Assembly (NCBI GenBank): GCA_017893485.1
Contig: JACEHZ010000207.1
Location: 1 to 64,000 of the forward strand
DNA: 64,000 bases
Reading direction: 5' to 3'
Source: Hemerocallis citrina
Lineage: Eukaryota; Streptophyta; Magnoliopsida; Asparagales; Asphodelaceae
Shown: in pieces, positions 34,790 through 46,642 of the stretch
Layout of the letters: every line of letters begins with the position of its first letter
Numbering within the stretch: position 1 is the first letter of the stretch
The notes under the pieces: model-generated
What the model saw: the letters and a program-made list of their open reading frames with translations, nothing else
Databases searched by the model: none
What the model was told of the DNA's origin: nothing
Position numbers and translations under genes: made by a program

Positions 34790-35060
34790 CTCTAGGATGA
34801 TCCAAGGAGTGAGATATTCCCCAGTATTCCGGGACGATGGACGTAAGAGCCACAGAGTGATCCGCAGAGTGGGATTGATCGTCAGTATTCCGAGGACGAG
34901 AGTGACGCTCATGGGATGTTTGTGCAATGAGAGTTTTAGGATGACCTACGGAGTGAGGCAATCTCCAGTTTTCCGGGACGATGGACGTAAGGGCCACAGA
35001 ATAATCTGCGGAGTGGGTTTGGCCTCTAGTATTCCAAGGGCGAGAACCGATACTTGCAGA
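34790..35060. repeat. ~143-bp tandem duplication in solo LTR B
   Basis: GGATGAnC...GGAGTGAG...TTCCGGGACGATGGACGTAAG appears at about 34794 and 34938, each unit made of two related ~70-bp halves around TATTCC. ORFs here (34719-35084 minus) are repeat translations. Confidence 0.85.
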
Positions 35061-37546
35061 ATGTCTAAATCTCATTGTAGTCATCGTAGTAGAATTAGTT
35101 GCATAATGGGGGATTAAACCCTATCAAGTGGAGAACGATAAGGGCTTGCACCAGACCTATGTAGAGTGGGATGCATAGAATCCGACAAGTGTGCATTAGA
35201 GAGTCAGCATATAGCATTGTGGTTTTCTTGACTTGGTTTTATGCATGTTTGTTTTCTGTTTTCCTACACTTGACACTTAGTCTAGTTTCACTCGATATTT
35301 TTATGTTTTATTTATTGTTATTTCTTATTCCAATCGTTACTACTGTTGATACATGTTGTTCATGACTCTATACCTTATGTTTTATTCATGTTGCTTTTTC
35401 TTTTATGTCACTCACACCGTTATGGCTGACCCATGTAGTTTTGGGGGTTAAGGTTATCTCTAGCCTCATGTTTTACAGGTAGGTACCTATAGCATTGAGA
35501 TTTGGATGCATGTGCTAGATTGATGTTATGGCTTATGTAAATTGTAAAAGATTATGTTGTAAAAGAAAGAATTTGTAATTCAAGGTGTTTGTTTTCCGCT
35601 GTACTTTGTAAAGAATTAATGTAATAAAAGTTGAAAAATTTTATCTGTGTTTTGGCTATATTTACTATTATAATTGAGGTTGATGCTGGAAATTGTACCA
35701 CGTATTTCTGAGATATTATATTAAAAATTCGGGGCGCTACAGGGACTGAGCCTATTTGCGAGGATTTTGGTGAAGATCTTCATAGAACAGTTAAGGAGGC
35801 TGATGGGGCGGTAATCAGAGACTGAGTTAGCCCTTTCACACTTGGGGATTAGAACGATAGTCGAATAGTTTAGTCTACTAATATCGGCCTTCCCATTTTG
35901 AATGTCTAGCAGCATACAACATAAATCATCTTGAATGAATTCCCAGTATTGTTGACAGAAATGCATCGAGAAAGCCATTGGGGCTAGGTGCCTTGTCTCC
36001 ATTCATGCTAAAGACAGCTTTTTTAATCTCTTCCATACTGAATGGTTCTTCGAGCTCAGAAAGATCAATAGTTGGATTAGGGTATAGGGTTGCCTAGTCA
36101 ATTCTGAAATTAGGGGACAAGGTACATCCACAGATGTCTCTGAAATGTTACTCGAAGCAGGAACGGATTGAACATTGATCCGTAATAAAATCTCTATTAT
36201 GAAGAAGGGAATAAATGAAGTTCTTTCGATGCCTCGTATTAGCTATAGAATGAAAGAATTTTGTATTGGCATCACCCTCCTTGATCCAAGTTACTCTTGA
36301 TCTCTGCCTCCAGTAGGTGACCTCCTCATGCACCAAGCTCTGGTAATCTCTGTGGGCATCAAAGAGTTCATTTGATTGAGTACTGTCTAGCGGTTGGTTA
36401 TCTGCCAGGATGTCAAATTGGTGAAATTTATCAAGGAGAGCCTTCTTGTGAAGTGGAATGTTGTAACACCCCGCAAAATTAAAATTACAATTTTGCCCCT
36501 GGGTGTTACGCACGTATATTTTGTAATGTGTTTCACTACATATTTTGGATTCGTACTATTTATACATTTTTCCGTGTTGATTTCAGTCAACTAAAAGATA
36601 ATATTTCAATCTCTGGAATTTACGTGCTTTTTACGTGTTTTGATGCACGTGCTTCCACCACTACGTATAATATTTTCTATAGGTTTAAATTACTTATTTT
36701 TATGTATTTAAATCTATTTTATAAAACGAAAATTTATTTTCCCCTTGTTTTGATTAAAATACATTTTTCGATTTTCTGCACGTATAATGCACGTACTTTC
36801 TACGTGCAGTGATTTCATCATGAAATACATAAAATTAGTAAATATATTTTTCTTATATTATTTTTGATTATATTTTAATAATTTTTCGTTGATAAAATCG
36901 ATTTCGCATTTTTGATATTTTACGTGCGACGCACGTGTTTTCGGTGTTCGTATATGAGTGCATTTGTTTTCAAAAGAAATTTCGGAGTGCGTGTGACACC
37001 CCATAATTTCTAAATAATATAAACATATATATATTGAAATGAGTTGGCTTGATAGCATTATGTTTAAAGTAAATGGTAATAGTATGCATAGTATATATAT
37101 AATTATATGTTCAAGTAAAAATAAGTGATATGGTATGTGTGTGGGAAAGGGTCCCACGGGATTGGAAACAGAATATTGCTGTTGTTCCCATTCTATTGAC
37201 TTTGGTTAATGTGGTGAATTATATTTGAAGGTGGGCCATGCACAGCACATTTGTGTGCAAGTGTGCATTCACAAACATGGGTAGGCCGGGTTGTACACCT
37301 AGGTGTAGGCCGGTTTTGACTTGTGGAGGTGGGGAGTTAGAGTTTGTATTAGTGGGGTGAAGTGAGAATGAATGTGAGAAGAGAGTGGAGAGTGGGAGTT
37401 AAGAATTAGAAGAGGTAGGAGTTATAAGGAGGTGGAGAGATGGGAGTTTTTAGGAGTTGAGAAATGAAAAGGTGAGAATTAAAAAGAGAATTAATTTTTG
37501 TAATTTATTAGGTGGGAGATTTTGCAATATAGTCCCTAGCAAAATC

Positions 37547-37556
37547 CTATAAATAG
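37547..37556 (+). promoter_or_regulatory. LTR C promoter TATA box
   Basis: CTATAAATAG, followed about 30 bp later by CTTCTC-rich leader sequence, the expected start region of a Gypsy LTR transcript. Confidence 0.65.
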
Positions 37557-38639
37557 CCACCATTTCTCTTCTCATTCTTGACACCAAAAAGCAAATCAAG
37601 CAATAGAAAATAGAAGAAAGAAAGAGAGAAAAATAAGAGAAAGAAAAGGAAAAGAGAGAAGAGAGTGTTGTGCTTGGAGGCCATTGCTAGGAGGAGAAGA
37701 GCTAGTAGTCTTGGAGCTAGAAGTGGTGATCATTTTTCCAATTGTTCAAGCTTCAAAAGGTGGGTGATTTCTTACTTTCTAGTTGTAGAAATATCATGCT
37801 AAAAATTATAAATTAATCTTATGAGATGATATTGTTATGTAGGTAATTTTTATGCTAAAATACATGCTAGGAATAATATGGGATTTTGATGTTTGATACC
37901 ATGATTCATGTTAAAACTTCATCTTGGGAAAATGTATGTTTTGAATGAGATATGAAAAGTAGATTTAATTTACACTTTTGTATGTGATGAAAAATGAGTA
38001 GTAAAACATAAAAGTGGGTGTTCTCTACTTTCTAATTATAGATAATATCATGCTAATTAAAAAGAAGAAATGCTTTATATTATGAATCTTGTTTATATAC
38101 TTAGGAAATTTGTATGTGTTGAATATACGATTCATGTGTAATAGTGTTATACTAAATTTATACTTGATACCATGATTAATCAAATGAAGGAAGGAAGGAA
38201 GATAAATTAGAATGCTACCACAAAATATATCTACTATTGCATGTTGTTATGTAAAAATAAAATTTTCTTTCATAAAAGAATTATCCTTGATGATTAAGAG
38301 ACTTGTTCGTCTTTATTGCCAAGTTTAATTAGTTTGATGGGGAGCACATAAACTAGTCTTCATGAATAAAACTCTTAGAAATCAAGTTTTAAGATAAAGG
38401 CAAAATCTATATCTAGAATGAGAAGGGAGATTATTTAAAAATAGAAATATATTTTAAAAAGAGTTTGAAATGAGTTTTGCTACTGTTTTCTTTTAAAATT
38501 TATCTCAGTCTAAAAGTTTATATCAATATCATAAAGTGTTGGATCTTGGGATAAACGATTTTTTTGGGGTAAAAAGAGACAATCTGAGAACAGTATGAAC
38601 AAAAGTAAAATAATACAATCTTTAATCAGTAGTTGCAAG

Positions 38640-39112
38640 TAGATATATTGGTTAGTGAGTGAGCCATAGGGCTGTCACTGTTGCTGGTAGTAGGTGCGGG
38701 ATTCGAAACTTATAATCCTCAATTTATTTTGATTTTGTTTAAAATACCCAGAACCCGAAAGTTGATACATAAGAGTTTCGGCCTGCCTCTATGACAAGAA
38801 AGTCACAAAGACTTCTTGGTCAGTGGGTACCACTAAAGTGGTTGCCGGCTGTTGCCTGGTTCGAATCGCATGGTGCCCCAATACTTTTTTTTGGGTTTTA
38901 AGAAGTTTTATATAAAAAAAAGAAAATAATTCCCGAAACTGACCCACTGTGGAAAGTATTCACCCGACTGGTCCACTTTTGAAAATATTTACCAAACAGG
39001 TCCAACTTTTGAAAATATTTACCAAAGTTAGTCCAGAACTGGTTCACTTTCGAAATTATTTAGGTTGAGGACAAAATTACACTAAGAGGTTCTTCCTTTA
39101 TAGTAGTAGAGA
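38640..39112 (-). mobile_element. Helitron-like fragment with tRNA-like box B motifs, nested in LTR C
   Basis: On minus, A followed by TCTCTACTACTATAAAGGAA at 39112 matches a plant Helitron 5' end and resembles the ends at 50405 and 50784. The 3' end was not found. Inside, on plus, are two tRNA-like pieces: TTGGTTAGTGAGTGAG ... GGATTCGAAAC (38649-38708) and TTGGTCAGTGGGTACC ... GGTTCGAATCG (38816-38879), with spacing like pol III boxes A and B. It could alternatively be a tRNA-derived SINE. Short repeats of TTTGAAAATATTTACCAAA lie at 38975-39025. Confidence 0.4.
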
Positions 39113-40895
39113 TGCAAATGAGATTGCAAGTGATAAAATCATGTTTGTGAAAAGGATAAATTTTTTTGGGAGATCGATGTTGAATAAAATGGTTTCATGA
39201 GAAAGAATTATTATTAACGAATTATAAATCGTGATGTAATAAGATATCATATGAGTTTGAAATTTGTGAATGAGTTATTATTTGCTATGAATAGCTAGAT
39301 CATGATTAGTGGCAAGACTAAGAAATGAATACTTGTAGATAAGTGTTAAGACAAGATTGTGATCTTTTGTGAATGAATTGAAAGATGAAATTATTTAGGT
39401 TTAAGAGATGATTATGAAAGGGTATATGTACCCATGTTTCTTGTACATGAAAGCTTATGACTTTGAGTTAGTAAGACCTCGGTACCGGCATTATTGAAAT
39501 AAAAGAATGTTGAGTTGTGATTTGGAGATGTGGTTATGGAGCCATCTCGTATTTGTTGACTAAGTCCGGTAGGAGGTAAAACTAATTCTTTGAATGGAAA
39601 TTATTCATGTCTTGAACTTAAGAAAATTTAGGCACATAAGTGAAGATGTAGTAAACTTAGGGAAACGTAAGTGGGGTGCTCTATATAGTTGTTGGTGGAC
39701 TCCAAGACTATAGACCCAGTTGGTGGACTGAGGTTGCCCTGTGGGAGACGGATTATTATATTTTAGTCCGGGACTATGAGGACGGGTCAGCGGTGGACTC
39801 CGGGATCTTGAGTAGTCGGACGGATGGATTTTTGTGTTTACCGTCTCCAATGTATATATATATACTGGGCTAGAGGGTCACATACGGGACGGTTCGTACG
39901 ATGTGGAATCTGTTATAACAGCTGTTGGTGGACTCCAAGGCTGGGATTCACATTCGTGGAATAGTCTGAACTTTGTTTTGCTACCGGGTAGTTTTCATGG
40001 CGAGGGATCGAGCCCTTTATTGTGGAGAACGTAGGCGCTTGCCCTCGGACCTATGTAGTATGGGATGCATAGAATCCGAACAAGTGTGCATTAGTGTCAT
40101 CCTAGTGTAGAATTGTGTGCATTAGGCATTAAGGCATGACATACACTTATATTTAGAATAATCACTTTTGACACTTTATATGTTCATTCAATCTTTTTGT
40201 GATTTGTTAAAGTATGAGATCGTTATACAATTCCCGGCATAGAGAGGATAGCCGTGTATAATATTTCGTCAGTTGTAAATAACTGACGTGCCCACAGATT
40301 GACATGCAGGTAAAGGACCATTCATGGAGCTATAAAGTGGATATGCTGATGTTGTTTTATTTTAAAGATGTTGTAAAGGTTTTATTGTAAATTTCAGTCT
40401 TCCGCTGTGTAAAACCAAGTTGTAATTGAACTCTGATGTATTATGAATGAAAAGTTTTAAATTCCTTGTAAAATTGTACGAAGTGAAGTAAAGATCCTGT
40501 GAAATCCCGAGTTTATCCTTATTTGAAATTCGGGGCGTTACAAATGTACCCGAACTCCTCATTTTTCCATCGCCTGATCCTTCTCTTTAGCAGCACTAGT
40601 TTTTGAGCAAAAACATCTACTGATGATCCCCTGCAGGTAAAACTATTCCACCAGGCATTAATAGCATGGGTGAAACTCTCGTGAGAGGCCCAAGCCTTCT
40701 CAAATTTAAAGTAATGGATCCTGGTGTGGATGGCTTAGGAGTCCAAGATTAATGGACAGTGATCAGAGGCAATACAAGGGAGGGAGTGCCGGATGCAATT
40801 TGGGTAAAGTTGTTCAAATTGGCTTGAGATTAAGAATCTGTCCAATCTAGCAAGTGCTGGCTTAGCTCTGAGATTAGACCAAGTGTATTTTCTCA

Positions 40896-42284
40896 CGAGC
40901 TCCCCTAGCTCCTGAGCTGAATTTCATAATCTTGGGGGATTCAAGCTTTGCTACCCGCTTGGTCACTGACATCTCAAGAGCAGACTCAGCCGCAGGCTGG
41001 ATCTCTTTGAAAAGTGAGAGTGGGATATTGACATCCTTCCCCTTCCAGATCATCTGCCTAATCTCCTCCTCCGGGGAAATGTCTTGAGAGCTTGCCGAAC
41101 TATCAGGGTTGTCGCTAGAAGCAATCCCCATATTGCCTTTTGGGAAATCTGAGGGGATCTCAATTATAAGAGGGCGTTGAAAACAAACTTTTTCGCCTGA
41201 TTTGGTCCCCACAGATTCTTCAATATGCTTCGTTATGTGTGTGTGTGTGGGGGGGGGGGGGGCAATTTGGAACCATACAAACTTGATTTCGCAAGACCAG
41301 AGATATTCAAAAAAAAAATAATCTGCCAAATTTACCTGATTTGGTTGCTCCTGAGATGAGATTGTGCAACGGATTCCCTAACGGAAAGATTTGCCTCCGT
41401 GATTTTCTCCTTGCCTTTTGCGTCACCAATGGTTCCCTAAGTTGGCGGCTGATTGGACCGATCTTGCTGCTCTGCCGGAGAATCCCTACGGCGCCAGAAG
41501 GAGGTGGTGGAGCCACTCCCTGACGTAAAAAGTTGGACTTTGCCTTGCACCACGTCATCGGTAGGGATGGGGTTGCCAGGGATAAGCACGGGGACATCAT
41601 GTATCTGAAGTTCCTTGGTCCATGGCACATTGAAGTGGATTTGGATATTCTTTGGAATGAGGCTAACATCTTCAACTTCAATAAGGATGAGGGCTTGGTC
41701 CCTGGTGACCACCTTCTTCATCTCACCGCTCATAGTAATGAATTTGCCAAACGGCTTCACCAATTGCTCGAGGGAGGTTTGGTTTCACATGTGGAATGGA
41801 AGGAGTGGAACATTAATCAAGATGAAGCTTGGTTTGGGCTTCAACTTTTCTCCATAGTCCATGGACCATGGTGAGAAAGTTGCGTTGAAACCAGAGAACT
41901 GGAAAACGCCATCAACGATCGCCTTCTTGGCTTCATCTTCAGAGGGGAACTGGACATGGAAGACCCCATCGCCGACCCTCTCCACAACCCACCATCCTCC
42001 TTGCCTTTCCATGCGAAGTTCAGAGCATTCTCAATAGCCGCCGTATTAGGATGGGTGCGTGGGGTTATCAAATGAAGGAAGACGCTTGCATGCAGTCCAG
42101 GCAGAGCTGAAGCAATCTCTGAGTTGTGGGTGATTTCAATGGCCATGAATTCCTTGTGGTTGTGAAGCGGGCAATCTCTAACTCTGTGTCCAAATTTACG
42201 ACAGTTAAAACAATGAATGCCATTTTTACGGCAGCCCGCCGTTTGGTGGTCGTTCTCCCCACAACGCATGCATCGCCTTTCCAT
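40896..42284 (-). pseudogene. LINE ORF1 remnant: paired CCHC knuckles + DUF4283-like
   Basis: Starts MERRCMRCGENDHQTAGC and continues CFNCRKFGHRVRDC, two CX2CX4HX4C knuckles within the first 37 residues. Then follow FHVQFPSEDEAKKAI and SFILINVPLLPFHMWN, typical of the DUF4283 RNA-binding region of plant LINE ORF1 proteins, and VKPFGKFITM. At least two frameshifts and several stops break it. At about 40895 it fuses to the last part of the endonuclease by deletion. Confidence 0.85.
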
Positions 42285-43051
42285 CCTCTTAGAAGGGATT
42301 TTGGGGTTTCTTGGTCTAGGGTTTCGAGGATAAGTCAGTTTGGGGAGGGAAGATGGGTTTAGGGGGAAAGGGGAATTTGTTTTGGGGTGGTAGGTGATGA
42401 GACGGTGGAGTGAAGTAGGGGGTTTGGTGGTTTTGAGGAGGGCGTGGGGATCGAAAAGTTGGGGGGGGGGGGGGGGGGCGTGGAGCCATTAGAACTTAAG
42501 CAAAAGATTTTCTCTTGTTCCAGGCATCCATGCATGCACCTCTCTCCACTCTCCTTTCACTTCTCTCATATTTTTTTCCCTTTTTTTACTCCCTATCTTA
42601 CTTCTTACATTTTAAAATTACTTAAAAACTATTTTCCTTCCTCATTTGCTTTCTAGCAAACTCATGTATGTTTCCCTCATTTCCCTCTATCTCCCACGAG
42701 CAAATCGCTGCCAATGATCGATCTATTATATAGGGAATGTGTTCATGCCATTATATTAGGCTAATTAGAGATTAATACTTGATTAAAACAGTGGAGGGGT
42801 ATTTTATGTAGAAAAAATTTAAACACCCCTCTAATTACGTTATGTGGTGACATGTGAGGGTAAGAGTTAAAAGGGTAGGGCAAAAACTATATTTATTTAT
42901 CAAATAGTAGGGCAAAGAGAGAAAAGATGAATTGGGGTGGGTTACCTGCAATTGGCCAAGCATGGGTAAAGAGTGGGGTTTACTGAAATTTATCGATAAC
43001 AAAAAAAAGAAGATTTTTTTTTGTCACTCACAAATAATTTATATTTATAAG
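42285..43051. other. LINE 5' flank and intergenic DNA with poly-G tract
   Basis: 42461-42478 is an 18-base G run. The sequence before it may be LINE 5' UTR. The rest, with CTCTCC-rich stretches at 42540-42700, has no recognised gene. Confidence 0.45.
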
Positions 43052-43373
43052 GGTTTTTTCCATAGAGGTCATCCACAAATCTCTAATTTCATAAACACCA
43101 TTAACAATATGGGTCATTTTCTAAAAAATGTAGTTAAGTACAAGATTTCAAACGATGTCATCGTGTTGAGGTGATCTTGCTGGGGGTATTTAACTCAATT
43201 CAAAAGACTAAGTATAGCAACTTGAAATAAACTAAAAAAATACTAGTTTATGCAAATAGAGATTTGACCCACCAAAAATACTAACTAAAAAATACTCAAA
43301 AATACATATATTGTTAGTGGTGTTTATGTAATTAGAGATTTGTGGGTGTGACTTAGCCTCTATGGAAAAAACC
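43052..43373. mobile_element. Foldback MITE, ~70-bp inverted repeats
   Basis: The left end GGGTTTTTTCCATAGAGGTC and the right end read inward GGTTTTTTCCATAGAGGCTA pair, and the pairing continues as CCACAAATCTCTAATTnCATAAACACCA with small gaps. About 320 bp, no ORF of note. The target duplication could not be assigned. Confidence 0.7.
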
Positions 43374-44051
43374 ATTTTTTCTTTAATTTGACCCACCAAA
43401 ATTTTATTTTTAAAACCTCTGATGTTGCTGATTCTGATGTGTGAGCAACAGATGTGAGTTCTTGTAATTTGTAGTGGAAGCAACATGTCTGAAACGGACC
43501 TCAGCCACAGATGTGAGTTCTTGTAATTTGTAGTGGAAGCAACATGTCTGAAACAGACCTCAGCCACAGATCTGGATATGAGATGGGTATTTTATATGGA
43601 GCTGGAGAGGGGGAGATGCTGGTAGCTGGCCGCCCGGAGTAATTGCAAAGCTCCTAGAAATACCGTGAGAGATCCCTCCGATAGGCCCTCCGACGATCTA
43701 GTCAGTCACTGGAAAAAAGGTGAAAGCTAGGGTTCAGGTGGAAAAATGTTGATTACCTTTTGAATGTGGATGGGGGTATGGTATTTATAGGCAGAGAGGG
43801 GTCAACCCTAACCCTGGTGGGCTGGGTTGACCATCTCTCTTGGGCCTGTATGGTGGGCTGGACTAGCAGAAAGCCAACAGCAATGATCAGATCTGATTAT
43901 CTGGAATTTGCGAATCCTGAAGAGATCAGATGGCTCAGATTGAACCGGATTTTTACCCACATCAACCTCGTAAACTTATATAAAATACCTTGAATTTGTC
44001 TTATCATATGAAAAGAAAATTATCTTGTACTTTCACTTTTATGAAGGGCCC
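43374..44051. other. Intergenic; 59-bp tandem duplication
   Basis: GATGTGAGTTCTTGTAATTT begins at 43451 and 43510, a nearly perfect duplication. After 43600, sequence with a TATTTATAG box near 43788 may be an LTR remnant; no coding region is seen. Confidence 0.5.
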
Positions 44052-45113
44052 TGTTAGAAATGAGTGTTTTAACACCATTTTCGAACTAATTTTTGAGCAA
44101 TTTTTTGAGTAAGATCCTCAATGAATTATTGGGAGATCTTGATTGATTTGTGTTCTCCTTCGTGAGTAGATCAAAATCATATATTTATTTGCTAAAAACA
44201 GTTAAGGGGAGAATGAGAAATTGTCTCTTAAAGTGAGACATTTTCATTTCTGAAAATGGGTTGAAGGAACATAGTCCCACATCGAAAAATCAGAGGAATA
44301 AGAAAATGATATATAATAACCTATTTCTAAGTATTGTAAGATAGCTAGACAAGACTCTCTCTCTCGCGCGCGCGCGCCCGGGGGGGGGGGGGGGGGGGTT
44401 GGGGGTGTGCAAATCTTATATCGGATTACATGCGGCTTGTGTGTGCTTGCACATTTTGCGGACACGAAGGTCGGACTGTCATAACCCCGCCCCGTGTAGA
44501 GCCACTTTTTGCTACAGTTTAGATTTTTTCCTTTGTAAACGGCTGAAATAAATGTAGAAACGGTTGTGTCTGTCATTTTAGTGCAGTATTAAATATTTTG
44601 TCTGTCATTATAGTGTACGCATTCAATTGATTGTCTGCAGTTCACTGAAGGCATTCAAAGGCATTGACTGCTGTCTGTCGTTACAGTATACGCACTCAGT
44701 AGATTGTCTGTAGTTACGCTGAAGCCATTCATAGCCTTGTCTGCAGTTACAGTGTCTAATCCTAGCCCTGTAAATAGAGCCCCCCTCCCCCCTCACTTTC
44801 TACCCTGCACCAAATCCCGTATCTTCCTCTCTGTTCTGTTATGTTCGTAAGTCAATTCGGTAATAGAGTTCTGACGCTGCCAATTCGAGAATATTACGTG
44901 GTGTCTGCGTGAACACTCTTAGGGTGCGTTTGGCCTAGCTTTTTTTAAGCTTTAAAGCTACTTCAGAAGGAGAAGCTAGAAAGTAGAGCTTTGAGATTAA
45001 AAGCTGAAGCTGTTTGGATAGTCAGCTTTTTTTAACTTTAAAGCTACTTTTAAGCTAGAAGTTGTTTGACATAAGATATCAATTGTAAGCTACTTTTATA
45101 CTTAATTTAAGTT

Positions 45114-45670
45114 TTTGAAGTACAAAATTTTGTAAGCTCAGAACAATGAGAGAGAGAGCATGAAGTATCAAATTTTGTCAGCTCAGAACTAACACAAACA
45201 GAGCATGAAGTATCAAATTTTGTCTTCTGAGAACAAACAGAAACACATCATGAAGTATCAAAATTTGTTAGCTCAGAACAAACAGAAACACAGCATGAAG
45301 TATCAAATTTTGTAAGCTCAGAATAATCAGAGACAGAGTATGAAGTATCTAATTTTGTAAGCTCAGAACTAACACAAACAGAGCATGAGGTATCAAATTT
45401 TGTCTTCTGAGAACAAACAGAAATACATCATGAAGTATCAAAATTTGGTAGCTCAGAACAAACAGAAACACAGCATGAAGTATCAAATTTTGTAAGCTCA
45501 GAACAATCAGAGACAGAGTATGAAGTATCAGATTTTGTAAGCTCAGAACTAACACAAACAGAGCATGAGGTATCAAATTTTGTCTTCTGAGAACAAACAG
45601 AAACACATCATGAAGTATCCAAATTTGGTAGCTCAGAACAAACAGAAACACAGCATGAAGTATCAAATTT
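45114..45670. repeat. 45-bp minisatellite, ~12-13 units, with 180-bp higher order
   Basis: CATGAAGTATC or a variant recurs exactly every 45 bases: 45159, 45204, 45249, 45294, 45339, 45384, 45429, 45474, 45519, 45564, 45609, 45654, with a degenerate first unit near 45114. Variants alternate so that blocks of four units (180 bp) are more alike than neighbours. Since 45 is a multiple of three the array is open in several frames, including a 105-codon minus-strand frame of 15-residue repeats (LILHAVFLFVLSYQ); I do not treat it as a gene. Confidence 0.93.
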
Positions 45671-45724
45671 CATCTACCCTTCAGTATCCAACACCCGATC
45701 CCAATTTCCTCTTTCTCAATCTCT

Positions 45725-45985
45725 CCTCACTTCCGCTACTCTCAACAGCCATGTCCGTCGCCTCACCCCTCCAAACCCTAATTACGCGTTCCCCCGATCT
45801 CTCTCTCTCCTCGCTTCATACTTTCAACAGCCATGGCCGCCGCCGCCGCCGCCTCACTCCTCGAAAACCCTAATTCGTCTCCTACTCTCAACAGCCATGG
45901 CCGCCGCCTCACTTGTCGACATCCCCAATTACGCGTTCCCCTATTTCTCTCTATCATCTCAGAGTTCTTGAAGTCCCTAATGTAA
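45725..45985 (+). other. Repeated 5'-leader/start-codon segment in Harbinger-like element
   Basis: CTCAACAGCCATG followed by a (T/G)CCGCCGCCTCAC-type context occurs three times (start codons near 45750, 45834 and 45896). The last copy would encode a 20-residue peptide starting MAAASLVDIPNYAFPY. The array, CT-rich leader and following GTAAGT suggest a captured first exon. No parent gene is identified. Confidence 0.45.
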
Positions 45986-46642
45986 TGTAAGTTTGATGTG
46001 ATTTGTTCTAGGGTTAACTTCTTAGTTTCTTATTATATGAAGATGTTTAATTTGTGATTTGTTCTAGGGTTTTGCAGGGGCTGCGGGCGAAGTGAAGGGG
46101 AAGGGGAAGGGAAAATTTTTTTGATCTTAGGGTTTGAATGTGGAAGGGATAAAAAAAGAGAATGTGTAGAAAAAAAGAGAAAAGGAGAAGCTAGAAGCTA
46201 AAAGTAGATCTGGAGGGCTTCTTTTAGAGCTCATTTTCTTCATAAAAAAAAGCTACTTTTTTTTTTTTGGGCTTTTCAAAATATGTGTTTGGCCCAGCTT
46301 CTCATTCTAAAGAAAAAGATAAGCTATTTTTAAGCTGGACCAAACGCACCCTTAGTCGTTGCATCTTGGGAGACATAAGCCTCAACTAGCTCCAGCACAC
46401 GGACGAGGCTAAAACTGTTATAAGGAGATTGTGTGCTACACAAGCCTCGCAATCAAATCAGTGTGATTTTATTATTTCCATTTTCATTTAATTTTATTGG
46501 TTTTATTACTCTGCTCATTCTCTGATTTATTGTGCCTCTCAATCATTTGGATTTATGCCAAACATTGTGTAACCAAAATTGTAACAAAGAGAATAAATTT
46601 CTCGAAGTTGATTTTATTGTAAACAAATTTTGTAACAGGCCC

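Larger units (their letters stand above)
36462..40542 (+). mobile_element. Solo LTR C, 4.1 kb, Ty3/Gypsy-like
   Basis: TGTAACACCCCGC...CGGGGCGTTACA with a perfect 5-bp duplication AATGT (36457-36461 and 40543-40547). It sits within LINE ORF2 between the endonuclease end and the RT start. TATA box CTATAAATAG at 37547-37556. The 3' third shares the GACCTATGTAGTATGGGATG block (about 40050) with LTRs A and B, but the rest differs, so it is a related subfamily. A second TGTGACACCCC-type start lies at 36995, 533 bp inside. No retrotransposon interior is present. Confidence 0.87.
44922..46351. mobile_element. 1.43-kb PIF/Harbinger-like element
   Basis: Ends GGGTGCGTTTGGCC and GGACCAAACGCACCC form a TIR. 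The 3-bp TTA duplication is at 44919-44921 and 46352-46354. AAGCTTTnAAAGCTACTT-type subterminal repeats occur at both ends. No transposase is seen. It carries a 45-bp tandem array and a sequence resembling a gene's 5' leader and start. Confidence 0.85.
44052..46637 (+). mobile_element. Solo LTR D (~1.15 kb) with nested Harbinger-like element
   Basis: TGTTAGAAATGAG...AATTTTGTAACA flanked by a perfect 5-bp duplication GGCCC (44047-44051 and 46638-46642). Minus the nested insert it is about 1.15 kb. A TAAATAGAG box lies at 44771 before a CT-rich leader. Internal repeats of CTGTC(A/G)TTAnAGTGTACGCA occur at 44570-44760. The superfamily is uncertain. No interior of a retrotransposon is present. 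Confidence 0.85.

Noticed and set aside
34719..35117. ORFs with repeated HSADxSVALTSIVPE-type peptide
   Set aside because: Produced by the 143-bp tandem duplication of solo LTR B; open on both strands.
38816..38880. A second tRNA gene
   Set aside because: Box A and B-like motifs are present, but no acceptor or anticodon stem can be folded, so at most it is a tRNA-derived piece.
41243..41262. Long G or C runs here and at 1-17, 2139-2177, 42461-42478 and 44380-44398
   Set aside because: Homopolymer tracts of this size are prone to sequencing and assembly length errors; I do not read function into their length.
45349..45666. 105-codon ORF of 15-residue hydrophobic repeats
   Set aside because: The 45-bp minisatellite has a period divisible by three, so long frames are expected by chance; no start context or conserved homolog is evident.
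45114..45670. Regularly spaced repeats that might suggest a CRISPR array
   Set aside because: Units are contiguous with no unique spacers, and the genome is a plant's.
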